A stretch of 64,000 nt of DNA, taken from positions 1 to 64,000 of the forward strand of contig CAJCJA010000022.1 of the NCBI GenBank assembly GCA_903970515.1. Reading direction: 5' to 3'. The position numbers and the translations under genes are program-made. The stretch comes from Candidatus Saccharibacteria bacterium CG_4_10_14_0_2_um_filter_52_9 (GTDB lineage: Bacteria; Actinomycetota; Acidimicrobiia; Acidimicrobiales; RAAP-2). Numbering within the stretch: the stretch's first letter is position 1; the number at the start of each line of letters is the position of its first letter. The notes under the pieces are model-generated. The model searched no databases and was not told the DNA's origin. It saw only the letters and a list, made by a program, of their open reading frames with translations. Below are positions 1 to 8,575 of the stretch, one piece after another.

Positions 1-780
1 ACGTTCATCGATCCCGGTCAGTCGAATTACTCCTGGAACGGTGACACCGTCGATGGCGGCGTGGGCACGATCACCTACAGCGCACCGGGCAACTTCCCCG
101 CGGGCTTGAGCTTCAACACCGCGACGGGTGCCGTCACAGGCACGCCAGCGGCGAACGTTGCTGACACGCAAGTGGACGTCTTCGCGACGGACAGTCTTGG
201 TGCCGTTGTCGAACACACGTACAACTTCATCGTGGGCGTGCCATTGTTCTTTACTTCAACGGCTGACCCCACGTTCATCGATCCCGGTCAGTCGAATTAC
301 TCCTGGAACGGTGACACCGTCGATGGCGGCGTGGGCACGATCACCTACAGCGCACCGGGCAACTTCCCCGCGGGCTTGAGCTTCAACACCGCGACGGGCG
401 CCGTCACGGGCACGCCAGCGGCGAACGTGGCTGACACGCAAGTGGACGTCTTCGCGACCGACACCCTCGGCGCGGTCATCGAACACACGTACAACTTCAT
501 CGTGGGCGTGCCGCTTGCCTTCATCTCGGCGACTAATCCGACCACGATCGACCCGGGCCAGGCGAATTACTCCTGGAACGGTGACACCGCAACGGGTGGC
601 GTAGGGACGATCACCTACAGTGCGCCGGGTAACTTCCCCGCGGGCTTGTCATTCAACACGACGACGGGTGCGGTAACTGGTAGCCCAAGCGCGACCGACA
701 CTGACTCACAGGTCAACGTCTTCGCCGTCGACAGTTTGGGTGCCGTCATTGAGCACACCTACAGCTTCATCGTGGGCGCA
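1..780 (+). repeat. Tandem 270-bp coding repeats
   Basis: Three head-to-tail 270-bp units (1-270, 271-540, 541-about 780) encode Ig-like modules. The first two are almost identical in DNA, differing at a few third positions and at the 3' edge (near 190-265 against 460-530), while the third is clearly diverged. This points to recent duplication or ongoing homogenisation of the first two units. Confidence 0.9.
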
Positions 781-1425
781 CCGCTCGCTATCGGCACGGG
801 CACACCACCTGCGCTCAGTGATGGCGTGGGTACCTACTCGTTTGGTGGTGCTGAAGCGACCGGTGGTAGCGGAACCGACACCTACGCGTTGACGGGTACG
901 CTCCCCGCGGGCCTCACCCTCAACACGACGTCTGGTCTGATTTCGCAACTCGGTTCGTCAAGCACGACCTCGAGCGCGACGACCCAGACCTTCACCGTGA
1001 CCGTAACCGACGCCCTCGGCGCAACGTCGAGTGGTCAGTTCACCATCACGGCGACGCCACCCGTCGTTGTTCCGAGCCCTCCGGCTCCGGCAGCGACCAC
1101 GCCAGCGCCCGTGGTGACCACCACGACCATTCCGCCAGTGACTCCCGCCGCCATCGTGCCCGTGAATCCTCGCGCGTTCGATGTAGTGGGCAAGGTCATC
1201 ACACCCGGAACCACCAAGTTGACGATCGCGGGAGTTGGCTTCTTCGGTCAACCCACGATCACGAGTAATGAGAAGGGGACCAAGGCCGTTGTCTCGCACG
1301 ACACTGGTAGTTCACTCACCGTCGTCGTGACGATGCCCAAGGGCTCATCTACGGGCGAGCACACCTTCACGGTCGTGTTCGCGAATGGCAAGTCGTTCAA
1401 GGTCAACTACAGCGTCATCGCATAG
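1..1425 (+). CDS. Secreted Ig-like repeat protein, 5' partial
   Basis: The reading frame is open from base 1, so the true start lies outside the window; 474 residues are visible. They form three 90-residue Ig-like (He_PIG/cadherin-like) units of 270 bp starting at about 1, 271 and 541, each with the core GTITYSAPGNFPAGLSFNT, then a fourth divergent unit from about 811. A Pro/Thr/Val-rich linker (about 1060-1160) leads to an 80-residue C-terminal beta-rich domain. Such repeats are typical of extracellular or cell-wall-attached adhesive proteins; no LPXTG motif or terminal membrane anchor is visible. A strong hairpin follows the stop. The fold is clear but the ligand is unknown. It shares its style with the protein at 3517-6171. 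Confidence 0.85.
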   Translation, partial: TFIDPGQSNYSWNGDTVDGGVGTITYSAPGNFPAGLSFNTATGAVTGTPAANVADTQVDVFATDSLGAVVEHTYNFIVGVPLFFTSTADPTFIDPGQSNYSWNGDTVDGGVGTITYSAPGNFPAGLSFNTATGAVTGTPAANVADTQVDVFATDTLGAVIEHTYNFIVGVPLAFISATNPTTIDPGQANYSWNGDTATGGVGTITYSAPGNFPAGLSFNTTTGAVTGSPSATDTDSQVNVFAVDSLGAVIEHTYSFIVGAPLAIGTGTPPALSDGVGTYSFGGAEATGGSGTDTYALTGTLPAGLTLNTTSGLISQLGSSSTTSSATTQTFTVTVTDALGATSSGQFTITATPPVVVPSPPAPAATTPAPVVTTTTIPPVTPAAIVPVNPRAFDVVGKVITPGTTKLTIAGVGFFGQPTITSNEKGTKAVVSHDTGSSLTVVVTMPKGSSTGEHTFTVVFANGKSFKVNYSVIA

Positions 1426-1431
1426 TCGTTG

Positions 1432-1482
1432 GTCACTTCCTCCTGCGCGTCTCTCGCAACGAGACGCGCAGGAGGAAGTGAC
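1432..1482. terminator. Perfect 22-bp stem hairpin after the Ig-like gene
   Basis: Bases 1432-1453 are exactly complementary to 1461-1482, with a 7-nt loop (TCGCAAC). The hairpin starts 6 bp after the stop codon. No U-tract follows, so if it is a terminator it is of the tail-less type common in actinobacteria. It could also protect the mRNA 3' end. Confidence 0.65.
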
Positions 1483-1699
1483 TGCTCCTTGAGCAAGAAG
1501 TTTGTAAGAAGTACAAGTGGTGTGGTAGCGCCGTCCGAGACCATCGACGTCCGTTGCGCCTTCGTCGGGCGCATAAAGAGCACGCATTACTTGAGTCGGC
1601 GACGCCGCCGCGATCACCACGGGTTCATGGTCTAGCTCCTCCGCCAACTCCAACACCGGCTGAATCGCTGCTGCGCGAACGCAGGGAAGTTGGTGGCGA

Positions 1700-2215
1700 A
1701 TGAAACGACTACTAAGCGCGCTCGTGATCCTGAGCAGCCCCTTCGCCATCGCGAACGTCGCTGGCGCGAGTACGCCGGCCTACGGCGCCTTCGCCAACGC
1801 ACGCTTCGGCGACTGCGCCTTTGCAGCGATCGCGAACTTGACGATTCACGAATACCCCGCCGCCACGATCTCGACGGCGAACGTGCTTGACGCTTGGGGT
1901 TTCAAGGGCGGCCAGCCGTTTCTCGTGTCGCTTGATTTCGTTGAAGACACCGGGTTTGACGGCCATACGGCGACGTTCGAGCAAGTAACGACACTTCCCC
2001 AGATTATTAACGCAGCGAATCATGGCGGCGTGTGGGCGACGTGGTGGAACGGCACGCACGCCGTCGCGATCATCGCGGCGACACCGACGACCGTGACGTT
2101 CGTCAACTCCAACGCAATTCAATTCGGCGAGATTGTCCAGACGATTCCGTGGTCGCTCTGGTGGGGCGATACGGGCAAGGACTGGCACGACTACGGCATC
2201 ACGTGGATGTCGTAG
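1700..2215 (+). CDS. Exported papain-like (C39-like) small protein
   Basis: 171 residues. The N-terminus MKRLLSALVILSSPFAIANV followed by AGAS is a classical Sec signal peptide. The mature part has FGDCAFAAIANL near its start, GTHAVAII in the middle and VNSN shortly after, an order that recalls the Cys-His-Asn/Asp arrangement of papain-fold (C39-like) peptidases or their inactive relatives. No peptide substrate or transporter is next to it. The ATG at 1700 is the only start that keeps the signal peptide. Catalysis is inferred from motif order only; export is well supported. Confidence 0.65.
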   Translation: MKRLLSALVILSSPFAIANVAGASTPAYGAFANARFGDCAFAAIANLTIHEYPAATISTANVLDAWGFKGGQPFLVSLDFVEDTGFDGHTATFEQVTTLPQIINAANHGGVWATWWNGTHAVAIIAATPTTVTFVNSNAIQFGEIVQTIPWSLWWGDTGKDWHDYGITWMS

Positions 2216-2297
2216 CGCACTCCTGGCGACGTGTCTATCTATCGCGCGAGCAACCGTCTTACGAACAACCAATCCAGACAGCACCAAGGAGCACATC

Positions 2298-2915
2298 ATG
2301 AGCATCATCACCATCATCGGTTCAGGAAATATGGCCAGCGCCATTGGCACTCGGGCGGCGAAGCACGGCCACACCGTCGAAGTCATGGGGCGCAATACCA
2401 CCAAGGTGCGGGCTCTGGCCGACCAGATCGGCAACGGAGCAATTGTCGGCCCGTTCGGAGAAACTCCGGCGGGTGACATCGTCATCCTCGCCCTCTTGTA
2501 CTCCGGCGTCCTCGACGTAGTCAGGCACTATGGCAATGCGTTGTCGGGCAAGATACTTGTCGACATCACCAACCCGTTCAACGCCGAAGGCTCAGGACTC
2601 GTGACGACCTCGGGCGACTCGGCGTCCCAGCAGATTGCCGGCGCCGCGCCCAAGGGCACACACGTCGTCAAAGCCTTCAACTCGATCTTCGGTGGAGTCC
2701 TCGCCGAAGATAAGTCAATGGACGCGTTTCTAGCCGGCGACGACGCCGAGGCGAAAGGACGCGTCGCCGAGTTTCTCGAGAGCATGGACATGCGGCCACT
2801 CGACGCAGGTGGGCTCGAAGCGACGTACCTTCTCGAATGGATTGCCATCTTTCTCGTCGACTTGGCGCGCAGCGGTGCAGGCTTCGAGATTGCCCTAGGT
2901 GCCGGCGTCCTCTGA
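2298..2915 (+). CDS. F420-dependent NADP oxidoreductase-like protein
   Basis: 205 residues. The N-terminal Rossmann motif IIGSGNMASAIGTRAAKHGH, followed by an Arg suited to the NADP 2'-phosphate (MGRNTTK), and the later ITNPFN and HVVKAFNSIFGG segments match the F420H2:NADP+ oxidoreductase / NADP-binding (F420_oxidored) family. Members transfer hydride between NADPH and F420 or act as related reductases in the cytoplasm. The ATG at 2298 has AAGGA 8 bases upstream (2286-2290); a longer frame runs back into the previous gene without a ribosome site. The true substrate cannot be fixed from sequence. Confidence 0.8.
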   Translation: MSIITIIGSGNMASAIGTRAAKHGHTVEVMGRNTTKVRALADQIGNGAIVGPFGETPAGDIVILALLYSGVLDVVRHYGNALSGKILVDITNPFNAEGSGLVTTSGDSASQQIAGAAPKGTHVVKAFNSIFGGVLAEDKSMDAFLAGDDAEAKGRVAEFLESMDMRPLDAGGLEATYLLEWIAIFLVDLARSGAGFEIALGAGVL

Positions 2916-3036
2916 AATGTGTAAGCGGCAAAGGAGACTACGACACAGCTCGTACATGGATCAGCACTAGCGCAACGTGAATGCGGCTTTGAGAAAGAAC
3001 ACCACGCCCTACGACGGCGAAAAGGCCCAATTGAAG

Positions 3037-3108
3037 TGCCCCCGCCGGGACTCGAACCCGGGCACATGGCTTCGGAGGCCAATGCTCTATCCGCTGAGCT
3101 ACGGGGGC
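3037..3108 (-). tRNA. tRNA-Arg (anticodon CCG)
   Basis: On the minus strand GCCCCCG (from 3108) pairs with CGGGGGC (3044-3038). The D arm GCTC/GAGC, the anticodon loop CTCCGAA and the T arm CCGGG-TTCGAGT-CCCGG are all present. Anticodon CCG reads CGG (Arg). Discriminator A is at 3037; CCA is not encoded. The top pair of the anticodon stem is a T-T mismatch. Confidence 0.95.
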
Positions 3109-3516
3109 AAGACGTTGAAAACACTGGACCTTTTATTTAGGGGACATTCCCCAACTCCCGGGTCGCCCACCCAGTGCCCATATTTCTGGGTTGGTTGCAA
3201 GAAAACCCCAATGCTTTCCCACTAATTCTAATTGAGCGCGCGTGCCAACTCGTGGGGTCGAGCTCACTATGACCTCCAGTCGGTACCTGCCGCAGGTTGA
3301 CGTCCGTTGAAGGGCAAGGAAACCGAGCATTGCTCACTCGACGATGCCTCTCATCCGTGCCATTGAGTCATCCGTGCCATTGAGAATGGCATGGTATTTG
3401 GTTGCTATATGTGCTAAGTTTCGTGCTGGAGCGAGGATTCTGGACCGCGATGTTCGCCCGCTCCCTCCATAGTTCGTGGATCGAGTCAATCAAGATCCAA
3501 AGGGGAACTATCCGCC
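3109..3516. other. Intergenic region between tRNA-Arg and the propeller gene
   Basis: No convincing gene. It holds a GGGGA/TCCCC mini-hairpin (3138-3150), a 6-bp hairpin ACCCAG/CTGGGT (about 3168-3192) and a 17-bp perfect tandem duplication (3351-3367 and 3368-3384). Promoters for the minus-strand tRNA and the plus-strand gene at 3517 should lie here, but I see no clear pair of boxes. A ribosome site AAAGGGG sits at 3499-3505. Confidence 0.6.
3351..3384. repeat. 17-bp perfect tandem duplication
   Basis: TCATCCGTGCCATTGAG occurs twice without spacer (3351-3367, 3368-3384), about 130 bp upstream of the secreted protein gene. It looks like a simple replication-slippage duplication, or paired half-sites; nothing favours one over the other. 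Confidence 0.8.
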
Positions 3517-6171
3517 ATGCATCTTTCTCTGGCCCCATCACCGAAATTTTCAATGAAGCTTCTGGCTGTCGTCGCACTCGCGATGTCCATCTTCACTAGC
3601 ACCATTGGTTTCGCCGCCTCATCAGGTGCGGCGACTACCCTCACCGTACTACCGGTGTCGGTAGTGATCCTGCAACAGAATTCGTCCACGTTCGCAACGA
3701 CGTTGGACGCTACCGGTTTCACCGGTTCACCGACATTCACCTACGCCGTCACGTCCCCGAATGCTTCGCTGAGCGTGAATACGACGACGGGCGTGATCAC
3801 CTCCAATGGTTCCTTGGCTCTTGGTTCCTACACGATCGCGGGCACGGTGACGGACTCCAATCTCGACACCGGGGCATGGACCTTCACTCTCTTCGTCCAA
3901 GCGCCGTCGATCATCACGACGCCCACCGTCGCACGTACGATCGCGACCGGAAGCTTGGATCAACAGATCTTCACCGACGGTACCTACGTCTGGGTACCCA
4001 ATCTGACCGGTGGCTCCGTCACGCAAATCCTCCAGAGTTCGGGTGCCATTTTGCACACCATTGACTTCACCGCGACGACGCCGGGCTACGCCCCCTCGGG
4101 CATTGCTTCGAACGGCATCAACGTGTGGGTGACGAACTTTGACGGCAACACCGTGGATCGATTCAGCATCGCCCAAGTCAACGAGCAGAGCGCGGTCAAT
4201 TTCCCCTCCACGAATCTCACCTTGGTTTCGACCAACACCAACACCACAGCGCCACCCGTCGCCAATGCTGAACCCAGCGACATCACGTATCACGGCGCGT
4301 ACGTGTGGGTCACGACCCAGGGAGGCATGGCCCTCTTACAAATCAGCGCAACGACGGGTGCGGTGTTGCAAACCATCAGCACCGCCGGTGACCTTTCGAG
4401 CCCGCGGGGCGTGTCCTCCGACGGTACCGACGTGTGGGTCGCCAACCCTGGTTTGGCATTCGGCGGCAACAACAACGATTGCTCCACCGCGTCGGGCGCG
4501 ACGCAATGGAACAACACTGTCAGTGAGATCAATGCGACAACGGGCGCACTCGTGCGGTCGATCACCGTCGGCAACGCATACGTTGCGGGCGTGACGTCGG
4601 GTTCGCAACCTTTCGACATCTCCGCCGACGGGACCGACACCTGGGCCACACTCAAGTGTCAAGACGCCGTCGCCGAAATTAATTCCTCGACCGGCGCCGT
4701 GGTGGGCTACACCCCTCTGCCCACCGGAGCCCTGCCGGAGGGAATCGCCTCGGACGGCACTGACGTGTGGGTCGCTGAATCCGGCCTCGCCCAAGTACAG
4801 GAGCTATTGGCGTCGACTGGCGCCATCATCGGTACCTTCGCACTTCCCGCTGGCGCGAATCCGTGGGGCGTGAGTTACGACGGCACGCACGTGTGGATTT
4901 CCAACTTCACCGCGGCGAGCGTCTCCGAAATCGTCTCGACGCCGGAATTAATACCCACCACGTTGCCACAGGGACAAGTAGGCATCCCCTACAGCCAGAC
5001 CCTCACGGCCGTGGGTGGCGCACCGGGTAGCTACACCATTACTTGCGTCGGCACACCCCCTCCGGGCATCACCGTCACCCCGTCCTCTTCGGGCGTCACC
5101 ATCTTCGGTACGCCCACGACTGGCGGGGTGTACTTGAACGCCGTGAACTGCACCGTGTCCGACTCGACGGGCGTCTATTCGACCGACGTCATCCCCTTGA
5201 CGGTGACGCCACTTCCCGTGGGCGTCTCACCCCTCGCTCCGACCGCCACGACGGCACCGCCTACGAACGTGACGACAACCGGTGCGACACTCAATGGTGC
5301 CGTGAATCCCAATGGCACGGGCGTGAGTTCCGAGAACTTCTGTTACATCGCGGGGATCACCCTCGTTCGCTGTAACGGCGCGACAGTCGTGCCCATCGTG
5401 CCCGCGACGCTGCCGAGTAGTTCGACACCGACGAATCTTTCCGCGATGGTCACCGGGCTCATCACGGGAAGTCCGTACTGCTATCAGATCGAAGCGACCA
5501 ACTCGATTGGCACGTCGTTCAGTACGCCGGTGTGCTTCGCGACGGCGGGCGCCGGGCCGGTGATCACCACGCTTCTGCTCCCGAACGCCATCCAGAACTT
5601 CCCCTACACCACGCCCATCGCCACCGTTGGTGGCACGTCCCCACTGGTCTTCAGCGCGTCTGGACTACCGAAGGGTCTCAGCATCAATACCACGACCGGC
5701 GTCATCTCAGGCACGGCGACGGTCGTGGGCAATTACCAGGTCACCGTAAAGGTCGTCGATGCCCACGGGCTGACTGACTCGAGGATCTACTCGCTCAAGG
5801 TGGTGGTGCCCGTGAATCTCTTGCCCGAGAAGTTGCGCTACATCACCCACTTCGGCGAGAATCTCTCGACACTCAACCCCGTCGACGTGAAAACAATCCA
5901 GCTGGTCGCGACGTTCCTTGCCACGCACAAGCAACTCAACGTGTCACTCGTTGGTTACACCGACCCTCTCGACACGAGCGCTTACAATTTGCTGCTCGGT
6001 GAACGTCGAGCTCAGAGCGTCTCGCTGCAGTTAAAAGCTGACCTTAAGAAGCTGAAGATCCAATACGTGATCACGTCCACCGCGTCAAAGGGCGAACTGC
6101 TTCCCGTCACGCCCGGCCTGTCCAATGCGGCGAGGGCGTCGGACCGACGCGTCACCATCTTCGTGTTTTGA
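3517..6171 (+). CDS. Secreted beta-propeller / Ig-like / OmpA-like domain protein
   Basis: 884 residues. A signal peptide (hydrophobic core MKLLAVVALAMSIF, then ASSGA) is followed by an Ig-like unit (about 40-130). A propeller of roughly 6-7 blades (about 135-475) repeats the pattern GIASDGTDVWVA/GVSYDGTHVWIS as in NHL/YncE/Vgb proteins. Two more Ig/Fn3-like domains follow (about 480-660), a further He_PIG domain (about 680-765), and an OmpA-like C-terminus (about 770-884) with LLGERRAQSVSLQLKADLKK and a final ASDRRVTIFVF. OmpA-like domains bind peptidoglycan, so the protein may be held to the wall while the propeller binds a ligand. The ATG at 3517 has AAAGGGG 11 bases upstream; an inner ATG at 3553 also leaves a signal peptide. 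Confidence 0.85.
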   Translation: MHLSLAPSPKFSMKLLAVVALAMSIFTSTIGFAASSGAATTLTVLPVSVVILQQNSSTFATTLDATGFTGSPTFTYAVTSPNASLSVNTTTGVITSNGSLALGSYTIAGTVTDSNLDTGAWTFTLFVQAPSIITTPTVARTIATGSLDQQIFTDGTYVWVPNLTGGSVTQILQSSGAILHTIDFTATTPGYAPSGIASNGINVWVTNFDGNTVDRFSIAQVNEQSAVNFPSTNLTLVSTNTNTTAPPVANAEPSDITYHGAYVWVTTQGGMALLQISATTGAVLQTISTAGDLSSPRGVSSDGTDVWVANPGLAFGGNNNDCSTASGATQWNNTVSEINATTGALVRSITVGNAYVAGVTSGSQPFDISADGTDTWATLKCQDAVAEINSSTGAVVGYTPLPTGALPEGIASDGTDVWVAESGLAQVQELLASTGAIIGTFALPAGANPWGVSYDGTHVWISNFTAASVSEIVSTPELIPTTLPQGQVGIPYSQTLTAVGGAPGSYTITCVGTPPPGITVTPSSSGVTIFGTPTTGGVYLNAVNCTVSDSTGVYSTDVIPLTVTPLPVGVSPLAPTATTAPPTNVTTTGATLNGAVNPNGTGVSSENFCYIAGITLVRCNGATVVPIVPATLPSSSTPTNLSAMVTGLITGSPYCYQIEATNSIGTSFSTPVCFATAGAGPVITTLLLPNAIQNFPYTTPIATVGGTSPLVFSASGLPKGLSINTTTGVISGTATVVGNYQVTVKVVDAHGLTDSRIYSLKVVVPVNLLPEKLRYITHFGENLSTLNPVDVKTIQLVATFLATHKQLNVSLVGYTDPLDTSAYNLLLGERRAQSVSLQLKADLKKLKIQYVITSTASKGELLPVTPGLSNAARASDRRVTIFVF

Positions 6172-6223
6172 TCGATGAAGCACATTCAATGATGGTCGGA
6201 CTCTAAGAGCAAGTTGCGGTCGA

Positions 6224-6259
6224 GAGCGAATGCGGCGCCACGTAGCGTCGCATTCGCTC
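6224..6259. terminator. Hairpin between convergent genes
   Basis: GAGCGAATGCG (6224-6234) pairs perfectly with CGCATTCGCTC (6249-6259) across a 14-nt loop. It lies 52 bp after the propeller gene and just beyond the end of the opposite-strand LuxR remnant, a natural place for a bidirectional tail-less terminator. Confidence 0.6.
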
Positions 6260-6270
6260 GGCCACTTCAA

Positions 6271-6563
6271 CTACTTCGGTCGAGCGAAACCGTTGCCTAT
6301 CGCGTAGCGCACCGCTTGGGCGCGATCACGAACGGCCGTTTTCGCGAAGATCCGCTTGATGTGCGTCTTCACGGTCGCTGGGCTCAAAAAGAGGCGCTCG
6401 CCGATTTCTTGACTCGAGAGACCTTCACCAATGAGAGTGAGGACCTCGACCTTGCGAGGGGTGAGGTTGTCGGGTGAGGCGTTTCTTCGATGATCGCACT
6501 TTCAAAGGTCAGAGTGAATTGCCGCAACAATCTCGAGTACCGTTCGCCTTCTGCCGACGCCAT
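6271..6563 (-). pseudogene. Frameshifted LuxR-type HTH regulator
   Basis: On the minus strand, 6271-6501 encodes a complete LuxR/NarL HTH: NLTPRKVEVLTLIGEGLSSQ, then EIGERLFLSPATVKTHIKRI and FAKTAVRDRAQAVRYAIGNG. This frame has no start codon and is closed upstream by TGA (6504-6502). A second frame starting at ATG 6563 gives MASAEGERYSRLLRQFTLTF and reaches the HTH region out of phase. The simplest reading is one small regulator gene (about 95 residues) split by a single frameshift near 6480. A sequencing error would give the same picture. Confidence 0.65.
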
Positions 6564-6623
6564 TGAAGCGGGTGGGGCGTGTGACCGATCAGAAATTCAC
6601 TGGACGGCTAGAAGGGATTACCC

Positions 6624-6773
6624 ATGGATCCTCAGGACATGGAAGCCGCCTACGTGACCTTCGTGGCCGAATTGCGCGAAGGTGGTTTCACGACGCCAGT
6701 TGCGGGATGGAGTGCGGAAGTCGTAGCCGCCCACGTGGCGAATCAGTGTCGTCCATGCGTTAAACCACGATGA
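6624..6773 (+). pseudogene. Truncated maleylpyruvate isomerase/DinB-like fragment
   Basis: The ATG at 6624 (GAAGGGA at 6611-6617) opens a 49-residue frame with AELREGGFTTPVAGWSAEVV and AAHVA, matching the N-terminus of mycothiol-dependent maleylpyruvate isomerase/DinB-fold proteins (GW-x4-VVAHVA-x-N). It then stops at 6773. The next frame continues with ALNHDEQLGKFVDG, the expected sequel, for about 30 residues. So a frameshift near 6750 and a 3' truncation are likely, and no functional enzyme remains. Confidence 0.5.
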
Positions 6774-6887
6774 ACAATTGGGAAAATTCGTCGACGGCGA
6801 CCATCGAGTCGTGTATATTTTCGTCCAACTTGAGCGGCGGTCGCTCATCGCAGTAGGTCCTTCGAGGCCACAACATGGGGAGGCAGG

Positions 6888-8474
6888 ATGAGCGAGAGCT
6901 CGGGAGCGCTGTCGTCGGACGAGGGCAAACTAGCCGCCCTCGGTTACAAGCAAGAGCTCAACCGCGGTTGGAGTGGGTTCTCCAACTTCGCGATTTCGCT
7001 CACGATCATTTGCATCTTGAGTGGATGCTTTACGACCTTTGGACAGGCGTGGAACGACGGAGGACCGATCGCGATTTCGATTGGCTGGCCGGTGATCAGT
7101 CTCCTGGTCCTGCTCGTCGGACTTTCGATGGCGGAGCTCGCGTCGAAGTATCCGACCGCGGGAGGCATCTATTACTGGGCGTACAGCCTCGGTGGCGTGC
7201 GCTGGGCGTGGTTCACGGGTTGGTTCAATCTTCTTGGCCTGATCTCCATCGTCGCTGCCGTCGACTACGGTTGCGCGTCGTTCCTTAATTCAGTGCTCGC
7301 CCTCTATGGCGTCAATTTCGGCCTTAACTTCGCAACGACCAACGCGTCGTCGGTCCTGCACCATACGTTTGTCCTGTTCTTCATCATCCTCGCTCTGCAC
7401 AGTGTCATCAACGTCTTCTCCTCGCATCTCGTGGCCCTGCTGAACCGGATCTCGGCGTGGTGGATGCTCGCTGGCGTTGTGGTGATTGTGGGTGTGATGA
7501 TCTTTGGACCTTCGACGCACCAGAGCTTCTCCTGGGTATTCTCGCACCGCATCAACAACAGTGGATTCTCCACCCACCTCTACTGGTTCATGATTCTTCC
7601 GCTGGGTTTCCTTCTCACGATGTACACGTTCACCGGTTACGACGCCTCAGCGCACTTATCGGAGGAGACCCTCGACGCTGAACGCGCCGCACCGCGAGGG
7701 TTATGGACGGCGATCGCCTATTCCGCAGTGGGCGGTTGGGCGTTGCTTCTCGCGATCACGTTCGCGGCGACCCACGTTGGCGCGATCAACGCAGGTGGTG
7801 GTGGCGCCGTACCGATCATCGAGACGGCGCTCAGTACCGGCCTCGCGAAGCTCGTCCTCGACATCTCGACTGTCGGGCAATTGTTCTGCGGCATGGGCTG
7901 CGTCGCCGCCGCCTCGCGCATGGTGTTCGCGTTCTCGCGCGACGGTGCCGTGCCAGGCCACCAGTTGTGGCGAAAACTCAACAAGCACAAGACGCCAACG
8001 TGGGCCGTGTTATTCGTGGTCACCCTTTCGCTCATCATTACGATTCCGGCTCTGTTTGGCAATAAGGCGGGACTGCCAGTTGCGTTCTTTGCGGTCACGT
8101 CAATTACGACGATTGGGCTCTACATCGCCTACATCCTTCCGGTCTTCTTGCGCTGGCGGATGGGTGACAAGTTCGAGCCGGGCGTATGGAACCTCGGCAA
8201 GCACTACAAGTGGATTAACGCCATTGCCATCATCTGGGTCGTGCTGTGCGTGATCATCTTCATTCTGCCGACTTCACCGGCTGCGGTGCCGTGGAAGAGT
8301 GGCTTCAGTTGGGATGACTTCAACTACGCGCCACTCGTCACCATCGCTCTGGCGATCGGCGTCTGGATTGGTTGGATCGCAGGCGCCAAGAACACGTTCA
8401 AGGGTCCGGTGAGGACGGTCGACGACCCGAGCATCGGAACACCAAGCGACCCGGCATTGATGCCGACGGACTGA
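6888..8474 (+). CDS. APC-superfamily amino acid permease
   Basis: 528 residues with about 12-13 hydrophobic segments. The N-terminal signature ALGYKQELNRGWSGFSNFAI, the later FNDGGP-like WNDGGPIAISIGWP and PTAGGIYYWAYSLGG match the amino acid/choline transporter branch of the APC superfamily (TC 2.A.3.4, GABA/amino-acid permeases). It should import an amino acid or amine by cation symport at the cytoplasmic membrane; the substrate cannot be told. AGGCAGG precedes the ATG. It stands upstream of lysA in the same direction, but a 100-bp gap makes co-transcription uncertain. Confidence 0.9.
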   Translation: MSESSGALSSDEGKLAALGYKQELNRGWSGFSNFAISLTIICILSGCFTTFGQAWNDGGPIAISIGWPVISLLVLLVGLSMAELASKYPTAGGIYYWAYSLGGVRWAWFTGWFNLLGLISIVAAVDYGCASFLNSVLALYGVNFGLNFATTNASSVLHHTFVLFFIILALHSVINVFSSHLVALLNRISAWWMLAGVVVIVGVMIFGPSTHQSFSWVFSHRINNSGFSTHLYWFMILPLGFLLTMYTFTGYDASAHLSEETLDAERAAPRGLWTAIAYSAVGGWALLLAITFAATHVGAINAGGGGAVPIIETALSTGLAKLVLDISTVGQLFCGMGCVAAASRMVFAFSRDGAVPGHQLWRKLNKHKTPTWAVLFVVTLSLIITIPALFGNKAGLPVAFFAVTSITTIGLYIAYILPVFLRWRMGDKFEPGVWNLGKHYKWINAIAIIWVVLCVIIFILPTSPAAVPWKSGFSWDDFNYAPLVTIALAIGVWIGWIAGAKNTFKGPVRTVDDPSIGTPSDPALMPTD

Positions 8475-8575
8475 ACGTCCACACAGTGGGAACATGGTGA
8501 GTCGCCTCGAGGGTTGGACGTAAAGGGCACGCTGGAAAACTCCTAGAAGTACGACCAGCATCCTAAGGTTTGCCT

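Noticed and set aside
1345-1749. 134-codon frame on the minus strand between the Ig-like gene and the exported protein gene
   Set aside because: It crosses the perfect hairpin and both neighbouring genes, has no ribosome site and no recognisable motif.
2528-3124. 198-codon minus-strand frame overlapping the F420/NADP gene and the tRNA
   Set aside because: It is antisense to a clear Rossmann protein and runs through tRNA-Arg; Ser/Arg/Pro-rich composition is typical of GC-rich shadow frames.
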